Positions 1 to 7,988 of a stretch of 47,664 bases of DNA are shown here, one piece after another. The notes beneath the pieces are model-generated. The model saw nothing but the letters and a program-made list of their open reading frames with translations. It did no database searches and was not told the origin of the DNA. Both the position numbers and the translations under genes were made by a program. Positions within the stretch are counted from its first letter, which is position 1. Every line of letters starts with the position of its first letter. Source of the DNA: JANMGV01 sp037440405 (GTDB lineage: Bacteria; Planctomycetota; Planctomycetia; Pirellulales; Pirellulaceae); NCBI GenBank assembly GCA_037440405.1, contig JBBIUE010000037.1, positions 1-47,664 on the forward strand. Reading direction: 5' to 3'.

Positions 1-504
1 GGCAAGGGGCCGAGGAAATTTTTTTAATTTTTTTTGTAACTCGAAAACGATCCAATGGCAGGGATCAAGTTGCCCCTCACGGATTGCTGAATATCACCGA
101 AAATCAAGGGCAAACAGAGCGGCCCCCGTTCGTCTTGGATGTCCTCGTTTAACCGTCAGCCGCAGGCGTACGAAGCTGTTAACGCTGACAATGAATCTAG
201 CGTCCGCCATTGGTTGAATTGCGCGTACGCCTGCGGCTGATAAAGGAACTAATTGAAAATGCCTTAACGTGTTAAGTGCTTAAAGCGTCCAACATCAAAA
301 AAAGTGAGCAAGGCATCAGCGTTCCATCTTTGGCATCACGTTCGGTCAGATATACGTTCACCCAACGTTCTCCTAATCGCTAAGGATGCTGTGAGTTGAA
401 CAATCGATCGTTCGATGCAGGTTTTCAACTGACGTCGATGAGAATCCTTCAATCGAATGCTGACCATCGCCGAAAATGATGGGTTAGCCGTATGGAGTCG
501 AAGG
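1..504. other. Gene-free 5' stretch
   Basis: I see no convincing gene here. A T-rich run at about 19-36 follows a G/C-rich patch and could be the tail of a terminator from a gene outside the window. The stretch also contains the inverted repeat listed separately. An in-frame ATG at 457 lies upstream of the start I prefer for the next gene. Confidence 0.6.
147..240. repeat. Inverted repeat and copy of a dispersed intergenic repeat
   Basis: Two perfect 17-bp arms (156-172 and 224-240) are separated by 51 bp. The left arm with its flank shares an identical 16-mer, GTTTAACCGTCAGCCG (147-162), with the reverse complement of 33171-33186. The similarity continues with GGC a few bases later. Two such copies 33 kb apart suggest a dispersed, REP-like intergenic element rather than a gene-specific regulator. 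Confidence 0.7.
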
Positions 505-1611
505 ATGAACCTAATCAAATCACGTTGGCCATTTCTTGTTCTGGCAGTTGCCGCTATCGGCTATGTAGCTCAGTTTTATCGGGTCGAAGGTCTGGATAAG
601 CTACGGATCAAGCGCAAACCCGGCACGTTGCATGCCGATGGTGAAAGCTCATCAATTGTGGGGGCAACGTCTTCCTGGTTTGGCGAAGATCCGGCGACAG
701 GGGTTTCGGGTTCCTCGTTATTCGACATCAGCACCATCGCAAGCCGGGAGAGGGATGAGCCCACGAACTCTCATTCCGCCAAGCTTCTTACAAAAACGGT
801 TCCATCCAATCCGCCGCCGAATCTACGTCCACTACGTGTGGGGAGCTTTTCATTGATGACTGCAAACAACGCCGTGACCCTCCGGGATGAAAAGACATTT
901 CAAGTGTTCGTACAAATCTGTTCGCGATTCGATGTTCTGGCACTGCAGGAACTGTCGCCTCGAGATGCGGCAGCGCTGCCTGCGATTGTTGCTTCGATTC
1001 ATGATGGAGGAAGCAGCTTTGATTACCTGCTTGGCCCAGCGGTCGGACGCGAAGGCAACATTGCACAAATGGCCTTTCTGTTCAACACCAATCGCTTGGA
1101 AAGTGACCAAGATCATTTGTACTGCGTGGATGATCCCGACAATTTGCTCTTGCGGAAACCGTTGGTCGGTTGGTTTCGAGCTAAGGAATCGCCATCGCAC
1201 CAAGCCTTCACATTCACCCTGGTCAGCGTGGCAGTCAATCCGAACTCGCGATTCGAGGAAGTAAGGCTCATACCCGAACTGGCGAAAAGTATTTTGATCG
1301 ACGGCCGACGAGAAGATGACATCATCTTCGTTGGCGACTTTCAATCATCTGAACGACAGCTTCTCGATCTCAGGAGTCTTGGATGGCAAACGGCGATCAG
1401 CGATTTGGCGACGACGGTTCGGGGTGATCGCATGTTGGATAATATGCTGATTCACTCCGGAGTCACTCGCGAGTTCAACGGTCGAGCTGGAGTGATCGAC
1501 TTCATCCGCGAGTTCAATCTGACTCTACAAGAAGCAGAGGCACTCAGCTCTCATCTTCCCATCGGTGCGGAGTTCTCGCCCTTGGAGTTTGTCGGGCAAG
1601 CGACGCATTGA
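505..1611 (+). CDS. Endonuclease/exonuclease/phosphatase-fold protein, membrane-anchored, catalytic residues degenerate
   Basis: The 368-residue product starts with a hydrophobic helix (about residues 6-24), so it is probably membrane-anchored and faces the periplasm. After a linker of about 90 residues comes a DNase I-like (EEP) fold, recognisable from LALQEL (metal-binding Glu about 149), FVGDFQ (about 276-281), LDNMLI and SSHLP. The family normally has NxH, GDxN and SDH motifs at these places. Here they read VSVAV, GDFQ and SSH, so several catalytic positions are changed and activity is doubtful. I chose the ATG at 505 because GGAG lies 7 nt upstream and the membrane helix follows at once; an ATG at 457 would add 16 residues. 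Substrate unknown. Confidence 0.7.
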   Translation: MNLIKSRWPFLVLAVAAIGYVAQFYRVEGLDKLRIKRKPGTLHADGESSSIVGATSSWFGEDPATGVSGSSLFDISTIASRERDEPTNSHSAKLLTKTVPSNPPPNLRPLRVGSFSLMTANNAVTLRDEKTFQVFVQICSRFDVLALQELSPRDAAALPAIVASIHDGGSSFDYLLGPAVGREGNIAQMAFLFNTNRLESDQDHLYCVDDPDNLLLRKPLVGWFRAKESPSHQAFTFTLVSVAVNPNSRFEEVRLIPELAKSILIDGRREDDIIFVGDFQSSERQLLDLRSLGWQTAISDLATTVRGDRMLDNMLIHSGVTREFNGRAGVIDFIREFNLTLQEAEALSSHLPIGAEFSPLEFVGQATH

Positions 1612-1667
1612 CAAGGATTCTTTATCTGGGCCACGAACCCAATGCCGACGCTGATTGTCATCCAAAG

Positions 1668-1696
1668 TTGACGACTTGTGATTGCGTCGATACACT
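1668..1696 (+). promoter_or_regulatory. Sigma70-type promoter upstream of tRNA-His
   Basis: TTGACG (1668-1673) and TACACT (1691-1696) are separated by 17 bp, close to the housekeeping consensus. Transcription would begin near 1703, about 56 nt before the tRNA. Found by eye only. Confidence 0.5.
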
Positions 1697-1758
1697 GATT
1701 TTCGAATTGGGAATATGGGCAGAGATGACTGGTTTCCGGCTCGATTCCCTTCCGTGAT

Positions 1759-1833
1759 GGTGGTTGTAGCTCAGTTGGATAGAGCGTCGGATTGTGGCTC
1801 CGAAGGTCGCGGGTTCGAATCCCGTCATCCACC
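1759..1833 (+). tRNA. tRNA-His (anticodon GTG)
   Basis: A full cloverleaf can be drawn. The acceptor arm pairs 1760-1766 with 1826-1832 with one T-T mismatch. The D stem is GCTC/GAGC, the anticodon stem pairs 1787-1791 with 1799-1803, and GTG at 1794-1796 reads His codons. The T loop TTCGAAT is at 1813-1819. The extra G at 1759 facing the C discriminator at 1833 is the histidine-specific G-1:C73 pair. CCA is not encoded. A promoter-like sequence lies about 60 bp upstream. Confidence 0.95.
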
Positions 1834-2045
1834 CTGGTGTTTTGCGGCAGCGCGATTGTCGAGTTGTCAGAGGACTTGCGACCGTTTTCGAGTGGTCTTT
1901 CGCGGCTGAATTCTTACGGGAAGCGCATTCCACTTTTCGGCTGTGCGGATGCGTGTAAAGCGAATCACAGCGATCGCCGTCGCTATAGAAAGCGGCGAAA
2001 CGATGAACGGTGGCGATATTCTCCAATCGTCAATGGTTGACTTGG

Positions 2046-2573
2046 TTATGCCGCACGCGAAGTGAGCTGAGAAGGAAGCGAAACTCGCTTCAGAGCCTCT
2101 CCCGAATCCGAGCATGCGAAAATAACGGCATCGGATGTCGCCAGTCGTGGAAGCCATTCGAGGAGTGCTTGACCGTCGGAGTTGGGCTTCGACCAACTTT
2201 CGGCGACAATGATCAATTCGCAGGGATGAACGGTACGACTCAGTCGAGGCAGTGCTTCCTTCAATCGCCCCGGCATGAGATAGCCTTTGACGCAGTGCTC
2301 CGCTAACAATCGATGCAAATCTTTCAGACGGATATGCGGCGTAGGATCGGTAGCTCCTTCGAACTGGTCGACTCCGACGTATCGCAAGGGGCTGGAGAGT
2401 TTGAATTTTCCGGTTAGGGTCAGAATGTTTCGCGTGCGAGCTGCGGTGCCAACACCAATCTCCAAGATGCTTGTTACGCGATGATCCAAAAGATAGCGGA
2501 AGACTTCGCGATCTTCTGCGGGTTTTGCAAAATACTGCCAATACAATCGGTCGAGCCAGCGAGGTTTGACCAT
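2046..2573 (-). CDS. Class I methyltransferase-like protein
   Basis: The product has 175 residues. ILEIGVGTAARTRNIL (about residues 35-50) resembles the glycine-rich SAM-binding motif I of Rossmann-fold methyltransferases. A later YVGVDQFE fits the acidic end of strand 2. I see no motif that tells the substrate. The ATG at 2573 is chosen because MVKPRWLDRLYW begins the well-formed domain; the frame stays open upstream to 2711 but that part is Arg/Ser-rich and unlike a protein. No Shine-Dalgarno sequence is visible. It converges with the tRNA-His gene. It may be SAM-binding without methyltransferase activity. Confidence 0.6.
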   Translation of the reverse strand: MVKPRWLDRLYWQYFAKPAEDREVFRYLLDHRVTSILEIGVGTAARTRNILTLTGKFKLSSPLRYVGVDQFEGATDPTPHIRLKDLHRLLAEHCVKGYLMPGRLKEALPRLSRTVHPCELIIVAESWSKPNSDGQALLEWLPRLATSDAVIFACSDSGEALKRVSLPSQLTSRAA

Positions 2574-3232
2574 AAGTTGCGATTGAGTGTGCGAAGCTTG
2601 GGAGGAGCGTCCGCTGTGACAGATTCGTAACGACGGCAGAGACGGGGGAGCTTCCCTGCTTTCCCCGCGCCGTGCCAGATGTCGCGGTATGGCTGTTCCA
2701 AAGCGGGCCAAAGGAAATCAGCTTCCTGCCATCTTTCCAGGGTCGCCAACCAACCGCACCAAGGGAACGCTGGGGTTCAGTCAGGTTCCCTCTACGCAAT
2801 CTTTTTCGGCTTTTCCGACGCCAAACTTGCCTTCCTTTTGGAAGCAATCCTAAACTCAACGATTTTGCAGATCGAAACGATTGGTAATTCGTCTGTTTTC
2901 TCGTAACCGTTCAAGCGTCACACGCGGGCCGACGCAAATTTGGCGATTAGCGAGGTCTGTTTATTTTCAAGGTTACCGCGCCAAAATTGGCTCTGGCCCT
3001 GCAGTTTAACGAAGATCCTGAATCCATTTATGAACGCTTACGTTTTTTCTTTTTGGCGATCCGAGTGAGCCGAATTTTGTCGGCGAAGGTGGATGAGAAG
3101 TTGAACTTTGTACAGAAACTCATGGGCCAGTCCTCGCTTGGGCCGCCGACAAAACACGAATTCGATCTGGACTTCACAAGAAAACCTCAGGAAAGAAGAT
3201 TCGAACCGAGTGTTTTCTGAATGCGAGGGATA
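2574..3232. other. Gene-free stretch
   Basis: I find no convincing gene. On the minus strand around 2590-2760 one frame reads fairly protein-like (Trp-rich, following a TGA), but it lacks a good start and runs out of frame into the methyltransferase gene. It may be a decayed gene fragment or chance. Confidence 0.4.
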
Positions 3233-4653
3233 CTACTCCTTCGGTTTGGCTTTGGCCTTGCGCTTCTTTTTGGTAGCAGACGCTTCCAGGTTGATTTCAG
3301 GAGGCCATTTGAAACCCAAACCGACGCCATTGAGAAGTTCTGTTGGGACAACCCCTCCGCGAATGCGGAACATGGGACGATAGAGTTTTTCCCAAGCGAT
3401 ATTTCCTGTCGGACAATACTGGCGGCCATTTCCTTCAACAGCGGTTACTGCGGGAAGTGCGCTGCCATGGCTGCCGAATGCAAGAAGGAACTGCCGACGC
3501 AGGTTAGGTCTTGCACGCAGACGAACATGCCATAATGCCGGGCTGCTGCCGCCAGCAGCAACGATTCCGTCATGCCTTTGCAGGTTTTGAGAGCGATTCC
3601 GGTGTAACCCAACTGCCGAGCCACTTTAACACTCTCTAAATCGACCAGCGATTCATCGATGACGACGGGCTTGATTCGGCTGACGCGGTGCATGGTAATG
3701 TCGCGACGTGCCTTCAAATCCCGATGGGTGGGTTGTTCGATGTACTGGATTCGAGCGACGACCGTTTTCGAAAGACGTTCGGCTCGTTCAAGAAAATCAA
3801 TCACATAGTCTTCGTTTGGGCAACATTCATTAAAGTCCAAAGAGAACCTCCATTCCCGGGAGTGACCGTGCAGAATGGCCAATCGCTCGATTTCGATGAC
3901 CCGCCCCACATCCCAGTCCAAATCCGTTCCCGACATTTTGATCTTCAGATGCGTCAGACCCTCGGTCGCGATCCATTCCTCGAGCGTCTCCGGTAGTCCA
4001 TCGTGCATCGGTTTCGCCAATTCGCGAGGGCTGAGCGAGTCCGATGCGCCAACCAAATGATAGAGAGAGAGAGTAGGCTTTGGCTGAGATAGAACCTCAT
4101 CATCGAAGGTCTTGCCAACGAAATCCGGTCCCAGCCATCGACTGAGGTCACCTTCCAAATAATCCGAATGCACGCAGCGAAAACTGTTTCGTTGGTGCAG
4201 CTTGCCATATGCATCATGAATCGCGGCATCGACCGGAGACAAAGCAAGCAGGATGGCAAGATCGGGAATGGGTTCGGGCAGCTTTAATTGTTGAGCCAGC
4301 TCTTCAGCGAGCCGCTTGGCTTCCGCTTGCAATGCGACCCCAATTTCGATCGAATGCCCACTACAGTTCAGCTCTCCCAAACGAGCCGCGATGCGGTCAG
4401 AAAGAGCAACGACAATTCGGAGAACCTGATCGGCCGTCAGTTTCTTGCTCGGCCAGGCCCAAGAGGTTCCCATCGGCATTTCACCGACGCCCATGATCGC
4501 AGTTGCTCCCTGTTGGCCGGTGACGCGGACGATCGCGCGCTGTAGCACCATATCCGTGACTTCGCGGCCGCCAAATTTCATGGGCGAGCGATAGGTGAAT
4601 TTCTGACGAGAAGTGGAAGCTTCGACAACGTTCATGTCGGTGGCTTTAGACAT
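3233..4653 (-). pseudogene. Enolase-superfamily (mandelate racemase/muconate lactonizing-like) gene, frameshifted near its 3' end
   Basis: The product belongs to the MR/MLE branch of the enolase superfamily, enzymes that abstract a proton alpha to a carboxylate. Visible catalytic features are KIK (Lys237/Lys239), metal ligands in SLDFNE (Asp273), IEQP (Glu306) and VIDES (Asp333/Glu334), and Lys356. Substrate unknown. Translation stops at TAA (3445-3447) after HFPQ. The next frame continues as AVTAVEGNGRQYCPTGN, then a tryptophan- and proline-containing C-terminus ending in a Lys-rich tail at the TAG 3233-3235. Adding one C to the CCC run (plus-strand GGG 3452-3454) restores one frame of about 473 residues. 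This is either a real mutation or a homopolymer sequencing error. The ATG at 4653 has GAGG 6 nt upstream. Confidence 0.75.
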
Positions 4654-4838
4654 GCTGATCCTCAAAATACCTATGATGCTGGACGTTAGGCGCTGCGCTC
4701 CATCCAATCCTGTTCCAGAAAGCTCCCTCCCTTGCAGTTCGGGCATGCGCTTTCCAGCTTCTCGTTAGGCGAATCTCTTGGGCCGAAAAGGAAGCAGGTC
4801 TTAAGAAAATGGACATTGCGTTTTCATCTAGATTTTCT

Positions 4839-5468
4839 TCAAACTAGGCCGTGACGAACAGCCCAAATGGCGGCCTGCGTTCGGTCCGAAACGCCGATTT
4901 TTCGCAGAATGTTCTGGACATGCTCCTTGACCGTTTCGTAACTGATGTTGAGTTGGCTCGCAATGCGCTTGTTTGTACTTCCTGACGCCAGCAGCTTCAG
5001 AATCTCCGATTCGCGTAGAGTCAACGGGAGGTCATCAGCTCCTGCGGACGAGCTCGTCACGGCACTAGAAGCTCGGCGCAGCTCCTCCCTGGTCCAAATG
5101 TTCTTGCCTGCACCCACCGCGATCAAGAGTTCGATCATTCGATCTCGTGGCACGCTTTTGGGGATGAACCCGCTCGCACCTAGAGCAACTGCCCTAGCAA
5201 TAAGATTGGGATACTCGAAAGTCGAGTACATCAGCACAGGAAGCGATGGAGCTTCGGCCTTTAGAATCTCTAAGATGGCAAATCCATCGTCGTGGGGTAT
5301 TCGCACATCGAGAAGAACCAAATCAAATTTCATGCGATGCGCAACTTCTAGGGTCTCGGCCTTGCACGAAGCGGACGCAGTTACTTGGATGGGTGTACCT
5401 TCCAGCATCGCGTGCAAACCTAAACGGATGAGTTCGTGATCATCGACCACGAGGAGGGAAAGCGTCAT
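4839..5468 (-). CDS. NarL/FixJ-type response regulator, orphan
   Basis: The 209-residue protein has a complete receiver domain (residues 1-120): acidic pair Asp9/Asp10, phosphoacceptor Asp54 in LLDVRIP, Ser82 and Lys104. A linker leads to a LuxR/GerE helix-turn-helix domain (about 148-209) with the usual LTLRESEILKLLASGSTN start and the TVKEHVQNIL recognition helix. It is therefore a DNA-binding transcription factor switched by phosphorylation. No histidine kinase is encoded in the window. It lies 54 nt downstream of the thioredoxin gene on the same strand and may be the last gene of the sdh transcript. Its targets are unknown. Confidence 0.9.
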   Translation of the reverse strand: MTLSLLVVDDHELIRLGLHAMLEGTPIQVTASASCKAETLEVAHRMKFDLVLLDVRIPHDDGFAILEILKAEAPSLPVLMYSTFEYPNLIARAVALGASGFIPKSVPRDRMIELLIAVGAGKNIWTREELRRASSAVTSSSAGADDLPLTLRESEILKLLASGSTNKRIASQLNISYETVKEHVQNILRKIGVSDRTQAAIWAVRHGLV

Positions 5469-5522
5469 CGGGCGGGCCCTTCATCTGTCTCAAGTTTGGC
5501 AGATCGGGCTTCGCCGTGTCAA

Positions 5523-6104
5523 CTATTTCCCGTCAGAACGCGCAATTTCTCGGATTTTTTTCTCGCGAGCCAGCATGTTTGCCGCTCCAACCCAGGCTTC
5601 GCGAATGATCCCGCCGCGATCGATGACCAACGTCGTCGGATATCCCAGCCCTTGTGAAGCCATCATCCGAGCGAGTTGGACTCGTGTGTAGGCAGTGCGG
5701 TCGGAATAGATTTCCGCTTTCGGATTGATCGATGCAAGAAAGTCTTGAGTCTCTTGTCTCAGCTCTTCTAAGTCCCGTTCTGGTCCTCCCGAACAGGAAA
5801 CGCTGATGAATCGAACGCTCGCGTCAGAACGAAATCGATTCTGTAGCGCATCGAATTCTGGGTACTCGATACGACATGGACCGCACCAAGTTCCCCAAAA
5901 ATGCAAAACCACAACCCGATCGCTCCAAGGTTGTCCCGTAATCGGTGTCGAAGAGTTGAGCAGGGGCTGAAGATCGACATCTTCAAGTCTTTGTCCAATG
6001 AGCTTCGATTGATCTCGTCCAAGCCAAACTAAGACGAGGACGCCAACAATCATAAACACCGCAGCGTAAAGCAAAGGACGAAGAGAAACGGCTTTCTCAT
6101 TCAT
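5523..6104 (-). CDS. TlpA/ResA-type membrane-anchored thioredoxin
   Basis: An N-terminal membrane helix (about residues 10-28) anchors a periplasmic thioredoxin domain of TlpA/ResA type. The redox centre is WCGPC (Cys74, Cys77), preceded by VVVLHFWGT. The cis-proline region is YPTTLVID (about 156-163). Such proteins reduce disulfides, often in cytochrome c maturation or protection of secreted proteins; the substrate here is not known. Its ATG overlaps the end of the upstream YbhN-like gene by 8 nt, so the two are probably translated together. Length 193 residues, normal for the family. Confidence 0.9.
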   Translation of the reverse strand: MNEKAVSLRPLLYAAVFMIVGVLVLVWLGRDQSKLIGQRLEDVDLQPLLNSSTPITGQPWSDRVVVLHFWGTWCGPCRIEYPEFDALQNRFRSDASVRFISVSCSGGPERDLEELRQETQDFLASINPKAEIYSDRTAYTRVQLARMMASQGLGYPTTLVIDRGGIIREAWVGAANMLAREKKIREIARSDGK

Positions 6105-7107
6105 GATTGGTCAAATCAAATGATTGTTGTGGTGCGGACATCGACAACGATTCCATTTTTCCAAATCCTGCAAAGTAGTAAATTGCGCCAATTCCTGCAA
6201 CGCAGAACGTCATGATACGATACATCGCGGCGACGATTAACCCTGAATACTGAGGATCGTTGTCTGGAAACTCTCGAAACAACCGATCGATAGCTCCTTC
6301 TTGTATGCCCAGACCTCCAGGGGTAATCGGAAGTGCCCCCGCAACGATCGCAGGGGGAATCACCTGGAAATGTCGAGCGACCGACGGTGGGGCGGAGTAC
6401 AGAGCGTTGGAAATCAACGCCATGCTGTAGGTTAATCCCAGATGAACGACGATGCTGAGGAGAGTCAGATTGGCCAGCAAGAGTGCCCGACCCTCGAAGA
6501 TTAACCCCGCCATCGCCATGCGATACACGGATGGACCGATCCATGGAATTCGCTTCAACCATGCGACGGGTAGGTGCTTGCCAAACAGCACAATGGCGAT
6601 CATTCCCGCGAGACAAACCGCCGACGCAATCCACGCTCCTTTGCGGATGAGCGTTAAGGTTAGTGGCAAGGTTTGCGTGCCGAGTAACTCTAGGCTGAAA
6701 CAAGCGACCATAATGAGACCGACCAAACCAATGACGCGGTCCATCAACACTGAGGCGACAGCTTCTGGGCGTTTGGATTCTCGAAACCGGCAGACAGCAA
6801 CTGCCTTAAACAAATCACCACCGACCGAACCTGCCGAGACAAGATTGAAGAGGTAGCCCATGAAGCCTAAACGAATCGCTTCGGCCAAGCTCAGAGGAAT
6901 GTCGAGTGCCCGAATGAGTATCCTCCAGCGAACAAAGCTCAAAATAGTCTCGGCAAGAACGAGCACAAATGCAAGGAACAACCACTTCCATTCCTTGGGT
7001 TGTTCCTTGAGCGCATTCCATTGACTACGGTCAAATGTGCGCGCGAGCCAGTAAATGACGCCAGTCAGCAAAACCAGCTTGAGAATCAGAATGGCTCGCT
7101 CTTTCAT
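6097..7107 (-). CDS. YbhN/AglD-type integral membrane protein (lysylphosphatidylglycerol synthase TM family)
   Basis: The 336-residue protein is predicted to span the membrane about eight times. It carries the family hallmarks GYLFNLVSAGSVGGDLFKA (about residues 84-102) and PGGLGIQEGAIDRL near the C-terminus. This UPF0104 family resembles the flippase part of MprF and is thought to move lipids or lipid-linked sugars; the substrate here cannot be told. It has no aminoacyl-transferase domain. Its ATG overlaps the sdhB stop by 1 nt (TGATG), and it overlaps the thioredoxin gene by 8 nt, so it lies in the middle of the sdh operon. Confidence 0.85.
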   Translation of the reverse strand: MKERAILILKLVLLTGVIYWLARTFDRSQWNALKEQPKEWKWLFLAFVLVLAETILSFVRWRILIRALDIPLSLAEAIRLGFMGYLFNLVSAGSVGGDLFKAVAVCRFRESKRPEAVASVLMDRVIGLVGLIMVACFSLELLGTQTLPLTLTLIRKGAWIASAVCLAGMIAIVLFGKHLPVAWLKRIPWIGPSVYRMAMAGLIFEGRALLLANLTLLSIVVHLGLTYSMALISNALYSAPPSVARHFQVIPPAIVAGALPITPGGLGIQEGAIDRLFREFPDNDPQYSGLIVAAMYRIMTFCVAGIGAIYYFAGFGKMESLSMSAPQQSFDLTNHE

Positions 7108-7961
7108 CAACCCTCAAAAAAACGCTTGATGGTGTAAAGAGTAACAGCTCGCCCGGCTCTCGCAATCGAAGTCGTCAGCGGAATCTCTTTAGGGCAAACG
7201 GCCACGCAGTTTTGAGCATTGCCGCAGGCTTGGATTCCGCCAGGCCGAATCAAGGAATCGAGCCGTTCGTTCGCCAAATTCCTCCCGACGGGATGATTAT
7301 TGAAAAGCATCGTTTGAGAAATGGCATGCGCACCTATGAATCCTTGGTCATACGCCTGCTCTTTTCGCTTTGCAAATGCTTCGTCCGATTCTCCTTCGGC
7401 TCGCAGTACTTCGATCTTTGTGAATTGCGGACAGGCATCCAGGCAGCAGCCGCAACTCATACACTTGCTGAGAGGATAGTTCACCTCCTGTTCCGCGCGC
7501 GAGATTCTGGGGCCGGGCCCCATATCGTTCGAGTTGTCCACAGGAACCCAGGCCTTCACTCGTTTTAGTGAATGGAATAATCTGGAGCGATCGACGAGCA
7601 AATCGCGCAGCACGGGAAACTTCATCATGGGCCGAAGCTCGATCTCGGTTCCGTGCTCTTCGAGCAGGCGGTCAACCAGTGCTGAGCAACTTTGGCGAAC
7701 GCGTCCGTTGATCACCATCGTGCATGAGCCGCAGACTTCCTCAAGACAGCCACAATCCCAGACCACGGGGGCGACCTTTTTGCCCTCGACGGTCGTGGCC
7801 TGCGCTGCAACTTTCTGAAGAACGCTGATCACGTTCATGTCCGGTTCGTACTTCACTCGGTGGCGTTCCCAGTAGCTCACTTGACCTGGACCGTCCTGCC
7901 GGAGGATTCGGACCTGAACAAATTCGGGTTTTCTTTCTTTATGCTCCACGTTGCTGATCAT
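7107..7961 (-). CDS. sdhB: Succinate dehydrogenase/fumarate reductase iron-sulfur subunit
   Basis: This subunit passes electrons from FAD in SdhA to the membrane quinone. All cluster ligands are visible: [2Fe-2S] Cys72, Cys77, Cys80 and Cys92 in CGCLEEVCGSC; the first Cys group of the C-terminal half in CMSCGCCLDACP (Cys166, 169, 172, 176); and Cys245, Cys251 and Cys255 in CGNAQNCVAVCP. Length 284 residues. It starts 27 nt after the sdhA stop. Together with the b558-type SdhC this is a three-gene complex without a separate sdhD, as in Bacillus-like quinone reductases. Confidence 0.97.
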   Translation of the reverse strand: MISNVEHKERKPEFVQVRILRQDGPGQVSYWERHRVKYEPDMNVISVLQKVAAQATTVEGKKVAPVVWDCGCLEEVCGSCTMVINGRVRQSCSALVDRLLEEHGTEIELRPMMKFPVLRDLLVDRSRLFHSLKRVKAWVPVDNSNDMGPGPRISRAEQEVNYPLSKCMSCGCCLDACPQFTKIEVLRAEGESDEAFAKRKEQAYDQGFIGAHAISQTMLFNNHPVGRNLANERLDSLIRPGGIQACGNAQNCVAVCPKEIPLTTSIARAGRAVTLYTIKRFFEG

Positions 7962-7988
7962 GGTTTTCTTTCTCGTACTATCTTTGAA

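Noticed and set aside
2590..2770. Minus-strand frame with a Trp-rich, protein-like translation upstream of the methyltransferase gene
   Set aside because: It follows a TGA, has only TTG as a start, and runs out of frame into a better gene. It could be a decayed fragment, but I cannot support a gene.
1867..2859. Long minus-strand open frame of 330 codons
   Set aside because: Arg/Ser-rich translation without domain pattern, overlapping the methyltransferase gene in another frame; judged a shadow.
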